Part shown: one piece after another, positions 53,102 through 62,034 of the stretch | How positions within the stretch are numbered: the first letter of the stretch is position 1 | How the letters are laid out: the number at the start of each line of letters is the position of its first letter | NCBI RefSeq assembly: GCF_041435095.1 | Contig: NZ_CP108025.1 | Span: forward strand, 7,874,001-7,938,000 | Reading direction: 5' to 3' | From: Kitasatospora sp. NBC_00315 | GTDB lineage: Bacteria; Actinomycetota; Actinomycetes; Streptomycetales; Streptomycetaceae | Length of the DNA stretch: 64,000 bases | Position numbers and translations under genes: made by a program | The notes under the pieces: model-generated | Told to the model about the DNA's origin: nothing | The model's input: the letters and a program-made list of their open reading frames with translations, nothing else | Database searches by the model: none

Positions 53102-53957
53102 CGAACTCGTCGGATGGCCGTCGGATTGCAGACGAACAAATAAAGCAGATTCACTCGGCCAGGTGGGCCGAGCACTCCAACGAATGAAGGTCCCCGGCCT
53201 TCTTGGTTCAGGTGACAGAGAGTCAGTTGGTCTTCCTCTCGGTACCCGGTGGGTTTCCTGGGTCATAGGGCCTGGCGGTCCGGGGTTCCCCGGGTGCCGT
53301 GCCGCCGAAGGTCTTCGGGCAAGCCGTGGAACCTCCGCCGCCTCTCCTGTCCGAGGGGCGGTATCGGCGCGGTCCGGTATGGCCCGCTCTTCTGTCGGCC
53401 GACACCGTGCGTACACATGGCGAAGGCTGCGGAACTCCTCGAAGCCGCACTCCGGGAATCAGCAGGAATCACCGGGAATCACCATGGCCCGGGCCAATCC
53501 CGGCACCGGGCGAGTTCTCATTCCTCGTGACGCCACCGTGAATTCCCAGGAGACGGGCCGCGGTGTCCGGCGGGCCGTTTCGGCGGTCCTGGCGAGGGTC
53601 GCCGGAGCGTTGCGCGGCGATTCAACAGAAAGCCGGTCGGCCGGCAGGAGGAAGGTCGGCCCGGGCCGGCGTCCGACGCGGCCGTGGGGGATGGCGTCCA
53701 CCTCACGCCGGAGAGGCCCCCCGTCCACCTGTCGATGCTCAACCTCAAACCCGCGCAGGCGCCACGCGCGGGAGCCCTGCGGGGGACCGTGCGAGGGACC
53801 GCCGTCCGGGCGCCGCCGGGGAAGGCGCCGGCCCGGGAACGACGCCGCCGGGGAAGGAGCCGGCCCGGGAACGATGGGGAGCGGCCGGGCCGGGGAGCGG
53901 CACGGCGGGGCCCACGGGATGTCACCGTGGGTCCCGCCGAGGCCGATGGACGTTGTG
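53102..53957. other. Long region without a recognisable gene
   Basis: 856 bases. The first 400 have less even GC and some AT-rich stretches (AAATAAAGCAGATTC). Several frames stay open by chance but none shows a domain, consistent codon bias or convincing ribosome site. A 7-bp hairpin at 53154-53172 may end the hydrolase transcript. The right half contains a 32-bp tandem duplication. It may be gene remnants. Confidence 0.5.
53811..53874. repeat. 32-bp tandem duplication
   Basis: A 32-mer starting CGCCGCCGGGGAAGG at 53811-53842 is repeated directly at 53843-53874 with one mismatch. Confidence 0.85.
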
Positions 53958-54422
53958 TCAGGCGGCGCAGAGCACGTCGGCGCCGGGGAGGTCCTGGATG
54001 GTGGACTCGGTCAGCGTCCCGCTCTCATATTCGTAGTACAGGTACGTGTAGAGGTCGATCCGGACGCCACAGGCCGAGTCGGCGGCTACCTGGTAGCTGA
54101 GCGTCACCGTGGTACTGGCCCCGGGCGCGACGGGCGCGGTGTAGCCGACGGTGTTGCTGCTGAGCGCGAAGCTCAGCCCCGGGACCTGAGTGGTCTGCCA
54201 GGTCGGCTGCACGGACTGGTAGATGAACTGCACGGGCGTGTCGTGCACGTTGGTGAAGGTCAGGCTGAGCGAGACGGTGCCGCCCGGCGTGACGGTCGAG
54301 GAACTCGCGCTGACGGAGAGCGCCGGGGAGTCCGCGTGGGCCGGCGGGGCGAGGAACACCAGGCCGAGGACGAGGGACAGGAGCGCGGACAGGCCGAAGC
54401 GCCGCAGAGTTGTAGTGGGCAT
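53958..54422 (-). CDS. Small secreted beta-sandwich protein of unknown function
   Basis: 154 residues from ATG 54422. Residues 1-32 are a Sec signal peptide ending APPAHA. The mature part (SPALSVSASSSTVTPGGTVSLSLTFTN) reads as alternating beta-strands, like CARDB/DUF11 Ig-type domains, with two Cys (about 130 and 152) that could bridge. No catalytic or sortase motif is visible. It is probably an extracellular or wall-associated protein. Confidence 0.8.
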   Translation of the reverse strand: MPTTTLRRFGLSALLSLVLGLVFLAPPAHADSPALSVSASSSTVTPGGTVSLSLTFTNVHDTPVQFIYQSVQPTWQTTQVPGLSFALSSNTVGYTAPVAPGASTTVTLSYQVAADSACGVRIDLYTYLYYEYESGTLTESTIQDLPGADVLCAA

Positions 54423-54596
54423 GACTCCGGAGCCTAGGTCGCCCGTCGGCCGGCCGGGCCGGTCCTCCCGCCAGGAGCCGACAGATGACGGATCGTGGAC
54501 TGACGGCCGTGTACGTATCGTTGGTCGGAAAATGCGCCTCGCCAGGTTTGGCGGGGCCCCTGCGCAGGTCGGAGTGAGTGTGCTGCCGGTGCCGGT

Positions 54597-54614
54597 GCCG
54601 GTGCCTGCACCGGC
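54597..54614. repeat. Hairpin in a GGTGCC repeat
   Basis: GCCGGTGC-CT-GCACCGGC is a perfect dyad after several GGTGCC/GCCGGT iterations. It lies in the 284-base gap between the secreted-protein gene and the deacetylase gene, on the promoter side of the former. Confidence 0.4.
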
Positions 54615-54706
54615 GACGCGTACGGGTGTCCGGGTCCGGCGACCGCCCGCAGGGGTGCGCCGGGTGCGGTCGCGTACGGCGGAGGTGTGCTCCCGGCCCG
54701 GGCGGG

Positions 54707-55792
54707 TCAGCCCGTCGGGAAGTCGAAGGTGTAGCCCTGCTGGACCAGCCACGGGAGCAGTTGGCCCAGGGCGGCCACACTCTGGGACCGGTCGCCGCCG
54801 CCGTCGTGCATCAGGATGACGCCGCCGGGCCGCAGCTCCTGCTGCGCCGTGGCGACGATGGCGGCGGCGCCCGGGCGGGACCAGTCCCTGGTGTCCACCG
54901 TCCAGCCGAGCGGGCGCATGCCGTCCTGGCGGGCGATGGCGCGGTTGTCGGGGCTGAAGTCGCCGCCGGGGGCGCGGAACCAGTCGACCCGGGTGCCCGG
55001 TCCGCCGGCCTTGACGATCATGTCCTTGGCGGTGTCTATCTCGAAGGTCTGACGATCGTGGGGCAGCGTCCGCATCGGCTGCGGGTGGTCCACCGTGTGG
55101 TCGCAGAGCCGGTGACCGGCCGCGACGATCCGCTTCACCAGGGCCGGGTGGGCGGTGGCCTGCGGGCCGATCTCGCAGAAGGTCGCCTTCGCGTGGTACT
55201 GCGCGAGCAGGTCGAGGATCTGCCCGGTCGCGGGACCGGGGCCGTCGTCGAAGGTGAGCGCCACGCTCCGGCCACCGTCGACGGTCCCGCGGACGATCGA
55301 GGAGCCGGCGGCGTCCGGAGCGGACGTCGCGGCTCCGGACACGGCCGCGGTCGTCGGCGCCGCCCCGGCGGGGAGGGCCGGCGTTCCGGGGCCGGCCGGT
55401 GTGCTCGCCACCGCGGCCGGCGCGGTGGGCCCTGGACCCGACGGCGCGACGGAGCCGCCGGCCGGGACGTCGGCGGAGCCGGTGCCCGCGCCGACGCCGC
55501 TGCTCGCGGCGCCGGCTGCGGTGCTCGGGCCGTTCGAGGCGCCCGCCGGACCGTTCGCCGTACCTGGCGTCGTCCCGGCGGCGCCGTCCGGGCTCGCGGC
55601 CGGGCTCGGGCTGCTGCTCGGCGCTGATCGCACGCTGTCACCGCCGACGGCCGCCCGCTCCTGCGAGACCGCTCCCCGCGAAGGGCCGCACGCGCAGGCC
55701 AGGGCCAGCGAGAGGACGGCCGCGGAGCCCGCGACGGCGCGCCGGACCACAGGGCGGCGGAACACCGGGCGGGTGGTGCCGTGGACGGGCAT
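54707..55792 (-). CDS. Polysaccharide deacetylase lipoprotein (CE4, NodB homology)
   Basis: 361 residues from ATG 55792, with AAGGAGG 8 bases upstream. An N-terminal signal with LALACACG is a likely lipobox. An Ala/Pro/Ser/Gly-rich linker (about 40-155) spans the wall. The catalytic domain has all five CE4 motifs: ALTFDDGPG, HTVDHPQP, WFRAPGGDF, GWTVDTRDW and ILMHDGG. It would remove N-acetyl groups from peptidoglycan or another polysaccharide outside the cell. The metal triad Asp-His-His is complete, so it should be active. Confidence 0.92.
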   Translation of the reverse strand: MPVHGTTRPVFRRPVVRRAVAGSAAVLSLALACACGPSRGAVSQERAAVGGDSVRSAPSSSPSPAASPDGAAGTTPGTANGPAGASNGPSTAAGAASSGVGAGTGSADVPAGGSVAPSGPGPTAPAAVASTPAGPGTPALPAGAAPTTAAVSGAATSAPDAAGSSIVRGTVDGGRSVALTFDDGPGPATGQILDLLAQYHAKATFCEIGPQATAHPALVKRIVAAGHRLCDHTVDHPQPMRTLPHDRQTFEIDTAKDMIVKAGGPGTRVDWFRAPGGDFSPDNRAIARQDGMRPLGWTVDTRDWSRPGAAAIVATAQQELRPGGVILMHDGGGDRSQSVAALGQLLPWLVQQGYTFDFPTG

Positions 55793-56000
55793 GGCAGCGG
55801 CCTCCTTGGCTGGGCGGCAGCCGCTCGGAGCGAGTCGGCCGCTCCTACGACCATGGTCGGACCCGGGAGATATCCGAAGCGTTCGCCGCCTCTTGAGAGA
55901 ATCGTCACGGCCCCCTCGCGGCGGCCCCGGTGGGGGGCCGAGGGTGCACTCCGTGCACACCCCGTGGCCGTGGCCGGGCACCGGCCGCCCTGCCCATCCA

Positions 56001-56065
56001 CCGGCGCTCCCGCGCCCGGCCGCCCGGGCCCGCCGGCTCCGGCCGGCCGGGCGCGGGAGCGCCGG
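56001..56065. terminator. Very long perfect inverted repeat
   Basis: 22-base arms (56001-56022 and 56044-56065) are exact reverse complements around a 21-base GC-rich loop. It follows the stop of the small leftward gene at 56083 and precedes the deacetylase promoter, so a terminator is likely. Confidence 0.75.
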
Positions 56066-56082
56066 CCACCGTGCGGCCCGGG

Positions 56083-56382
56083 TCAGTGCTGGTCCCGCTC
56101 GTGGCCCAGCGCGGCGCGCAGGCGGGCACGGGTGGCAGCCGCCGCCTCCCGGGTGACGGGGTCGTCACTGGCGACGGCGTCGTCCAGGAAAGCGTCGGCT
56201 GCCGCCAGCACGGCGGCCGGCAGCGTGACCTCGCGAAGTCCGAGCAGTTGGGTCGCGGCTCGCTGTCCCGAGCTGGCCGCCCGGTCCGGGTGGCGGTCCG
56301 GGTGGCGGTCCGGGTGGCGGTCCGGGTGGCGGGCCGGGGCCGTGGGGCCGGAGGAGCCCGCCCGGCCGTTGGTACTGGTCAT
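56083..56382 (-). CDS. Small protein with HPDR tandem repeat, function unknown
   Basis: 99 residues from ATG 56382 (GGAG 10 bases upstream; ATG 56427 is an in-frame alternative without a ribosome site). The N-terminal half contains four HPDR units encoded by a 12-bp DNA repeat. The C-terminal half (VTLPAAVLAAADAFLDDAVASDDPVTREAA) looks helical. No family was recognised. Lower confidence because the protein is short and half low-complexity. Confidence 0.55.
   Translation of the reverse strand: MTSTNGRAGSSGPTAPARHPDRHPDRHPDRHPDRAASSGQRAATQLLGLREVTLPAAVLAAADAFLDDAVASDDPVTREAAAATRARLRAALGHERDQH
56283..56330 (-). repeat. Four copies of a 12-bp repeat
   Basis: GGTCCGGGTGGC occurs four times in a row and encodes HPDR repeats on the minus strand. 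The copies are essentially identical, which suggests recent expansion. Confidence 0.85.
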
Positions 56383-56484
56383 CCGGTCGTTCTCCAGCGG
56401 TCGGCGGGGTTCATTGATCAGGGTCATGCCCGGTGAACCGTGGGCTGCCCCTGTCGGTTACGCGCTGACTGCGCCCTGCTGCTC

Positions 56485-56859
56485 TCAGGATGCCCGGCGG
56501 CCCCGCCCCGCAGGGTCCGGCGGGGCGGCGGCCGGAGTGATCGGCGCCGGACCATACCGGCGGGGCCGACCGCCGAGGGGCGTGTCGACGGCCGTGATCG
56601 CCGTGGCGGCCGTACCGGCCTCCGGGAGCGCGCCCAGGGGGTTCTCCGTCGGCTGCCCGGCCGCCAGGTGCGCGGTGTGGATCCAGCGGGCGAGGGCGTG
56701 CACGAAGTCCGGGCCGAGGGCGGCGGCCTGCTGGAGCTGGTCGAGGTCGCCCGGCCGGACCGGTACACCCGCTGCCGAGAGTGCGGTCAGCAGGGGATGC
56801 ACCAGCGCCCGGTCGACGCGGGCCGCCGGCAGCCGGCCGGGATGCGCAGGGGTCGTCAC
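56485..56859 (-). CDS. Hypothetical helical protein
   Basis: 124 residues from GTG 56859. The middle (HPLLTALSAAGVPVRPGDLDQLQQAAALGPDFVHALARWI) looks like a compact helical domain; the C-terminal 40 residues are Pro/Gly/Arg-rich. No ribosome site is obvious. No family recognised and no function proposed. Confidence 0.55.
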   Translation of the reverse strand: MTTPAHPGRLPAARVDRALVHPLLTALSAAGVPVRPGDLDQLQQAAALGPDFVHALARWIHTAHLAAGQPTENPLGALPEAGTAATAITAVDTPLGGRPRRYGPAPITPAAAPPDPAGRGRRAS

Positions 56860-56930
56860 CTGTTGCCCAACCGCGAGGCGCCCGCCCGGTCACGCCCGGC
56901 GAACCGGATTCCGCCGATGGGCCCAAACAC

Positions 56931-56960
56931 CGACGGCCCCGGGCTCACCCGGGGCCGTCG
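56931..56960. terminator. Perfect 13-bp stem terminator
   Basis: CGACGGCCCCGGG (56931-56943) and CCCGGGGCCGTCG (56948-56960) with the loop CTCA, directly after the stop of the leftward gene at 56968. Confidence 0.85.
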
Positions 56961-56967
56961 GACGTCG

Positions 56968-57282
56968 CTAGCCCACATCGATGGCGGTCACGGTCGGCAT
57001 CCCGACGGGTGCGTCCTCCTCGTCGTAGCCGGCCGCGTCCAGCGCCGACCGGGCGGCCGAGACCGCCGCGTCCTGGGCCGCCGTGCGGTCGTCGCCCTCC
57101 ACCTCCAGGCGCAGGACGAAGGTCGAGGCGTCCTCGTCGACCGTGAGGACGTCGAGCTCCTCGGGCACGGAGCCCACCTCCTCGGGGTCGGCGCCCTGCA
57201 GGGCGGTCAGCAGGCGCGTCCTTGCGTCGGACTGCAGCGGACGCTTGAACGTTCCCGGGATGGTCAGCACGAATCTGCTCAT
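56968..57282 (-). CDS. Small conserved-looking protein, function unknown
   Basis: 104 residues from ATG 57282. It begins MSRFVLTIPGTFKRPL and continues as alternating strands and helices with an acidic C-terminal half (DEDASTFVLRLEVEGDD). The composition suggests a cytosolic alpha/beta protein. No motif of known function. It stands alone between terminators. Confidence 0.7.
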   Translation of the reverse strand: MSRFVLTIPGTFKRPLQSDARTRLLTALQGADPEEVGSVPEELDVLTVDEDASTFVLRLEVEGDDRTAAQDAAVSAARSALDAAGYDEEDAPVGMPTVTAIDVG

Positions 57283-57390
57283 ACCTGCCGTGTAACCGCC
57301 GCCGGTACCGGCAAACCTCCCGGTCACCCGCTTGGGCCTGCAGCCGGGGCCGTGCCACCGGTCCGCCGGCCGCGCCGCCGTGAGCCGGTC

Positions 57391-57436
57391 GCCGAGCCGA
57401 GCCGATTCGACACGGCCCGGCGCGGCTCGGCTCGGC
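57391..57436. terminator. Hairpin after DUF1206 gene
   Basis: GCCGAGCCGAGCCG (57391-57404) pairs perfectly with CGGCTCGGCTCGGC (57423-57436) around an 18-base loop, immediately next to the stop of the leftward DUF1206 gene. Confidence 0.75.
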
Positions 57437-57437
57437 T

Positions 57438-58280
57438 CTAGAGCTTGCGCCAGCGCGCGGAGGCGAAGGAGAAGCACCCGAAGAGCACCAGGCCGACGGC
57501 CACCAGCACCAGGAGCCAGGGCCCGGCCGGGGTCCGCGCGAAGCTGCGCAGGGTGGCGTCCATGCCCTTGGCCTGGTGGGGGTCGAACCGTATCGCCGCC
57601 GTCACCAGGAACGCCCCGGCGCCGGTCAGCAGCACGCCGCGGGCGAGGTTGCCGCCCAGGCCGAGCGCGGTGACGACCTGGACCATCCTGCTGCTCATCC
57701 CGGCGGTCTCCAGTTTGCGAAGGAAGCGCCGCTGGAGAGCGCGGACCGCGATGCCGACCCCCACGCCGCTGATCGCCACGCCGACGACGGCGACCAGCAC
57801 GCGGCCACCGGGCAGACCGAGCGCGGAGGCCGTCCAGTCCTGCGGATCGGCCTGTGAACCGGACCCGCTGCCGGCCGCGAAGGCGGCGGTGCCCCAGCAG
57901 ACCGAGGCGTAGAAGACCGCGCGCGCCGCACTCAGGAGGCGGCTGCCCGTCTTGCGTTCACCGTTCTCACCGAACACCGCGAGCGAGGCCCGCCAGAGGG
58001 TCATGGCGGCGAAGCCGGCGGCCAGCGCCCAGAGCATGGCCCGGCCGAAGGGCTGGGCGGCCACCTGCTGCAGGGCGCCCTGCCGGTCGGCCGGTGCGCT
58101 CTCCGTGCCGAAGGCGATCCGGATCGCCAGGGCCCCGACGAGGACGTACACGACGCCGCGGGCGGTGAAGCCCGCGCGTCCCATCGCCCGCAGGGCGCCG
58201 CGCGGCGCCGGGGACGGGCCACCGGCCTTGTCCCGGCCGATCCGGCCTGCTGTCGCGTGCTGTGCGTGTGACGAGCTCAA
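57438..58280 (-). CDS. DUF1206 membrane protein
   Basis: 280 residues with about six hydrophobic helices arranged as three similar pairs (GRAGFTARGVVYVLVGALAIRIA, AARAVFYASVCWGTAAF, LGGNLARGVLLTGAGAFLVTAA). The repeated G-x-x-(A/T)-R-G-x-(V/F)-(Y/L) pattern is the DUF1206 signature. The function of the family is not known. Confidence 0.9.
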   Translation of the reverse strand: MSSSHAQHATAGRIGRDKAGGPSPAPRGALRAMGRAGFTARGVVYVLVGALAIRIAFGTESAPADRQGALQQVAAQPFGRAMLWALAAGFAAMTLWRASLAVFGENGERKTGSRLLSAARAVFYASVCWGTAAFAAGSGSGSQADPQDWTASALGLPGGRVLVAVVGVAISGVGVGIAVRALQRRFLRKLETAGMSSRMVQVVTALGLGGNLARGVLLTGAGAFLVTAAIRFDPHQAKGMDATLRSFARTPAGPWLLVLVAVGLVLFGCFSFASARWRKL

Positions 58281-58435
58281 CTGTCCTCCCGGGCGCTGTG
58301 GACGCTCGGTTCACGTCCTCGGCACGCCGTCTGCCCGAGCGACCGGCGGTCACGCATCACCGGCCGTCAGGCATCGCCGGCGGTCGGGCATCACGGGGGG
58401 CGATCGTCGTCAGCGATCAGGCGTCGTCGGCGGTC

Positions 58436-58472
58436 GGCCGTCCGGGGAAGGCCGTCCGGGGAAGGCCGTCCG
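58436..58472. repeat. 14-bp tandem repeat, about 2.6 copies
   Basis: GGCCGTCCGGGGAA occurs at 58436-58449 and 58450-58463, then in part. Just before (58343-58400) a looser repeat of GCATC(A/G)CCGG-type units fills the rest of the 219-base gap. Confidence 0.8.
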
Positions 58473-58499
58473 TGCCGCCCGCGCCCGGCGGGGCCGGGA

Positions 58500-59504
58500 T
58501 CAGGCCGTCCAGCCGGCCGTCAGACCGAACACGACCAGAAGCGCGCCGATGGTGAGGTTGGTCGCCTTGTAGGAGACCAGGATCGCGGCGAACTCGCGCA
58601 GCGTCGCGCTCGGCCAGTAGTAGGCCGCGGTGGGAGCGCCCAGCACCTGTCCGGGCACACCGGCCCGACGGGCCGTCACGGCGGCCCGGAAGACGTGGAA
58701 GTTGTTGGTCACCACGACACACCGGTAGCCGGGCGTGTCGCGCTCCATCAGCTCCCGGCAGAACAGCAGGTTCTCGTCGGTGTTCCGCGACCGGTCCTCC
58801 TGCCGGACGTGTTCCGGCGGCACGCCGCGCTCCAGCAGGTACTCGGCCATCGCCTGCGACTCCGGAACCCTCTCGTCCGAGCCCTTGCCGCCGGAGGTGA
58901 GCAGCACCGGCGGCCGGCCCCGGGCGGCCTGGGCGCGGTGGAGGCCGAGGGCGCGGTCGAGCCGGCTCGCGAGAAGCGGGGGCACCCGGTGGCCGTCGAC
59001 CAGCCCCGCCCCGAGCACCACGACGAAGTCGACGTCCCGGCGCACCCGCAGACGGCCGTAGACGAAGGCGTAGCCGAGGAAGCACAGGAGGAGGAAGGAC
59101 ACGTAGCCGGCCACCAGCAGGGTGGTGCCGGCGACGGCGCGCAGGGCGCGTGAGTCGAAGTGGACGGCCGCGAGCAGGAGGGCGACGAGTACGAAGATCG
59201 CCAGGCCCGCGGCGAGCGAGAGCAGGTTCGCCGGTTTCCGGCCCTCCTGACGGATCATCGTCACGCCGTTGGCGACCAGCAGGGCGGCGAACACCCCGAT
59301 GCCGATCGCGGTGGCGACGGGCGCCACCGTCGTCACGACGTGGAGGAAGGCGTCCGGCAGCCGGTCGAGTTCCCCCAGCAGGCCGATGGCCAGGAACGCC
59401 ACCGCCAGCCCGAGCAGGACGGCGTTGCTGAACCGGCGGCGTTCACGCCGTACCCCGAGGCCGAAGAGGACGAAGAACGCGGCGGCCAGGACGAAGGCGG
59501 GCAT
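58500..59504 (-). CDS. YdcF/SanA-like membrane protein (DUF218)
   Basis: 334 residues from ATG 59504. Four or five membrane helices (1-150) precede a soluble DUF218 domain: FVVVLGAGLVDGHRVPPLLASRLDRAL, LTSGGKGSDERVPESQAMAEYLLERGVP, EDRSRNTDENLLFCRELM and VVTNNFHVFRA. These match YdcF/SanA-type proteins linked to envelope integrity. A final hydrophobic helix closes the protein. The biochemical role is not established in the family. Confidence 0.9.
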   Translation of the reverse strand: MPAFVLAAAFFVLFGLGVRRERRRFSNAVLLGLAVAFLAIGLLGELDRLPDAFLHVVTTVAPVATAIGIGVFAALLVANGVTMIRQEGRKPANLLSLAAGLAIFVLVALLLAAVHFDSRALRAVAGTTLLVAGYVSFLLLCFLGYAFVYGRLRVRRDVDFVVVLGAGLVDGHRVPPLLASRLDRALGLHRAQAARGRPPVLLTSGGKGSDERVPESQAMAEYLLERGVPPEHVRQEDRSRNTDENLLFCRELMERDTPGYRCVVVTNNFHVFRAAVTARRAGVPGQVLGAPTAAYYWPSATLREFAAILVSYKATNLTIGALLVVFGLTAGWTA

Positions 59505-59855
59505 GCGCCCGATCCTACGTGGGTGATCGTCTCGCCCCCGGCCGCGCGAGGTCGCCCGGGCGTCCGGTGCCCCGGGGCGGGACGGCCGCTTCGGGTGTCC
59601 GGCCACCGGCGCCGGCCGGCCGCTTCGGGGCGACGATGACTGACGGCCCGGCCCGGGGGCAGACGCGGTCGGAGGCCGGAACAGGTCGGACCGGCCGTGT
59701 GTCAGGTCCGGGCGCGGGCGGGCGCTCCCGGCGCCGTTCGAGTGGACGCCGGACGCCGGCCCGCTCCGGACGGCCCGGAGCGGGCCGCCCGCGCCCGACC
59801 GGGAACCCCGGCGCCGGGAGCGCGCCCGGGCACCCGAGGGAAGGAGCACGTCATC
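59505..59855. promoter_or_regulatory. Divergent promoter region, YdcF-like and MscS genes
   Basis: 351 bases with no gene supported. GC-rich, without clear repeats. It must hold the two divergent promoters. Confidence 0.4.
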
Positions 59856-60917
59856 GTGGGTCTCGGCAGCATCGTCCGCATGCTCGCCATCACCGCAGGG
59901 GCGGCCGGCGCCGCGTTCGTCCTCAACCGGGCGGCGGAGTCCGTGGCGCGCCGGTTGTCCGGCAGACGTCCCGGCAGTCCCGTTCTGGCGCTGCTGCGGA
60001 CCTGCCGCCGGCCGCTGCAGCTGGCCATCGGCGCCACGCTGCTGCTGCTCGGCGAGCCGTGGGCGGCCCTTCCGCTGCGCATGCGCGGGGGAGTGCGGCA
60101 CCTGCTGCTGCTCTGCACGATCTTCGGCGGTGCGTGGCTGGCGGCCCGGCTGGTGGCGCTGGTGATCGACACCAGCCTGCTGCTGTCGGCGCGCCGACAG
60201 GATCTCGGCCGGGCGCGCCGGGCGCGCACCCAGGCCGGGATGCTGCGCAGGATCTGCCAGGCGGCGATCGCGGTGATCGCGCTGGGCGCGATGCTGATGA
60301 CGTTTCCGGCGGTCCGATCGCTCGGTACCAGCCTGCTGGCGTCGGCCGGTCTGGTCGGCGTGGTGGCGGGCGTGGCCGCCCAGAGCACCCTGGGCAACCT
60401 GTTCGCCGGCGTGCAGATGGCCTTCGGCGACATGGTCCGGATAGGGGACACGGTGGTGGTCGCCGGCGAGTGGGGGACGGTGGAGGAGATCACCCTCACC
60501 TACGTGGTGGTCGCGACCTGGGACCAACGGCGGATCGTGATGCCGGTCTCCTACTTCGCCGGCCGGCCGTTCGAGAACTGGTCGCGCAACGACACCAGGA
60601 TCACCGGCACCGCCACGCTGCACGTCGACCACAGCACACCGGTGGAGGAACTGCGCCGGGAGTTCGACACGCTGCTCGCCAAGACGGAACTCTGGGACGG
60701 CGAGGGCAAGGCGCTCCAGGTCGTGGACACCACGCCCACCACGATGGTGGTGCGTGCCCTGATGACCGCGCGCGATGCCGGGGACGCCTTCGAGCTGCGC
60801 TGCCTCGTCCGTGAGCGGCTGATCGCCTACCTGCGCGAGGAACACCCCCAGGCGCTGCCCCGACTCGCCGTCACCCGGGCCCCGGGCGGTGAGACCCCGG
60901 AGTCGATGGCCTCGTGA
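59856..60917 (+). CDS. MscS-family mechanosensitive ion channel
   Basis: 353 residues from GTG 59856, with AAGGAG 9 bases upstream. Four membrane helices precede the MscS core: GLVGVVAGVAAQSTLGNLFAGVQMAFGDMVRIGD is the pore-lining helix and beta domain entry, followed by GTVEEITLTYVVVATWDQRRIVMP. It would open under membrane tension to release solutes after osmotic downshift. Confidence 0.92.
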   Translation: MGLGSIVRMLAITAGAAGAAFVLNRAAESVARRLSGRRPGSPVLALLRTCRRPLQLAIGATLLLLGEPWAALPLRMRGGVRHLLLLCTIFGGAWLAARLVALVIDTSLLLSARRQDLGRARRARTQAGMLRRICQAAIAVIALGAMLMTFPAVRSLGTSLLASAGLVGVVAGVAAQSTLGNLFAGVQMAFGDMVRIGDTVVVAGEWGTVEEITLTYVVVATWDQRRIVMPVSYFAGRPFENWSRNDTRITGTATLHVDHSTPVEELRREFDTLLAKTELWDGEGKALQVVDTTPTTMVVRALMTARDAGDAFELRCLVRERLIAYLREEHPQALPRLAVTRAPGGETPESMAS

Positions 60918-61009
60918 CCCGGGCCCGGGGCGGTGAACCCGACCCGCCGCCCGGGGCGGTGAACCCCGCCCGGCACCGGGGCGGTGAACCCCGCCGCCCC
61001 GGGCCCGGG
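60918..61009. terminator. Convergent-gene terminator with triplicated repeat
   Basis: 16-base arms CCCGGGCCCGGGGCGG (60918-60933) and its exact complement (60994-61009) enclose three copies of CGGGGCGGTGAACCC (60926, 60952, 60977; the first overlaps the left arm). It fills the gap between the convergent MscS and hydrolase genes. Confidence 0.7.
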
Positions 61010-61016
61010 CAGGGAG

Positions 61017-61976
61017 CTAGCCGACCGGCACCGTGACGTACGCGCCGAGCCAGCGGTCGAGTTCCGCGAAGACCTGGGTACGGGCGGTGTCCCCGGACAG
61101 GACGAGATCGTGCATGCCGCCCTCGATCCGGACGGTGGTGACGTGGCGCCCGAGGCGGGGGGCGAGCGCGGCGATGTCGTCGGCGCGCAGAATGGCGTCC
61201 GTGCGCAGCAGAGCCGGATCCCACGCGCTGGTGACGGTGGAGGCGGTGGAGGCCATCAGCAGGACCGGGCAGTCCACCCGCAGACCGCGGCGCACCTGGC
61301 GCTGGCCCCGCTGGACCGCGGCCAGCCACCCGGCGTACAGCGGGAACCCCTCGGCGGGCTTGAGGGTGAGGTCGAAGTCCCAGCTTCCCCGGTGGTCGCG
61401 GTGCAGGCTGTGCACGTAGTGCGGGTTCAGCGGCGCCGGAAGCTTGCGCAGGGCGGCGAGGCGTCCGAGTGCGTCGAGGGCGGGTGCGCCCAGAACGCGT
61501 ACGGCGGCGCCGGCCGGCATCGAGAGGAAGGGGCTGTTGAGGAAGAGCCCGTCCACCAGGCCGTGTCCCGCCCGCCGTGACGCCCACAGCGCGGCCACCA
61601 GGCCGCCGGTGGAGTGGCCGTTCAGCAGCAGCTGCCGGTGGCCGTCCTCCTCGCGGATGATCCGGACGGCCTGGTCGATCTCCTCGTCGTAGGCGGCGAG
61701 GTCGCGGACGAAGTTCGGGGACTGGTGGGATCGCAGCGACCGGCCGTACTTGCGCAGGTCCAGCGCGTAGAAGGAGAAGCCGGCCCGGGTGAAGTGATCG
61801 GCGAGATGGGTCTGGAAGAAGTAGTCGGTGTAGCCGTGCAGATACAGCACGGCGCGTTGGGATCCGGGAACCGTGCGCCTGACCAGGGTCGCGCTGACCG
61901 CCCCCTCCTCGTCGGGTGTCAGGGGCAGCTCGGCCGCCTCGTACGGGGCACCCAGGATGTCTTCTCGGAACTCCAT
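61017..61976 (-). CDS. Alpha/beta hydrolase, monoacylglycerol-lipase-like
   Basis: 319 residues. LYLHGYTDYFFQTHLADHF carries the oxyanion HG, ALDLRKYGRS the DLRGxGxS-like motif, NGHSTGG the nucleophile elbow, and EGGMHDLVLS the His. This is the lysophospholipase/monoacylglycerol lipase type (serine aminopeptidase S33 domain). Start is ATG 61976; GTG 61988 is a good alternative because GGAG lies six bases before it. Cytoplasmic; substrate unknown. Confidence 0.88.
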   Translation of the reverse strand: MEFREDILGAPYEAAELPLTPDEEGAVSATLVRRTVPGSQRAVLYLHGYTDYFFQTHLADHFTRAGFSFYALDLRKYGRSLRSHQSPNFVRDLAAYDEEIDQAVRIIREEDGHRQLLLNGHSTGGLVAALWASRRAGHGLVDGLFLNSPFLSMPAGAAVRVLGAPALDALGRLAALRKLPAPLNPHYVHSLHRDHRGSWDFDLTLKPAEGFPLYAGWLAAVQRGQRQVRRGLRVDCPVLLMASTASTVTSAWDPALLRTDAILRADDIAALAPRLGRHVTTVRIEGGMHDLVLSGDTARTQVFAELDRWLGAYVTVPVG

Positions 61977-62034
61977 GTCTGGCACACCAATCTCCGCTCC
62001 GGCCTGCCGCCGCAGGCTCCACCGCCTCGGTCGC

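Noticed and set aside
53040..54437. 465-codon + frame across the gene-poor region
   Set aside because: It overlaps the hydrolase end and the antisense of a well-supported secreted protein, and has low-complexity, Arg/Gly-rich composition with no domain.
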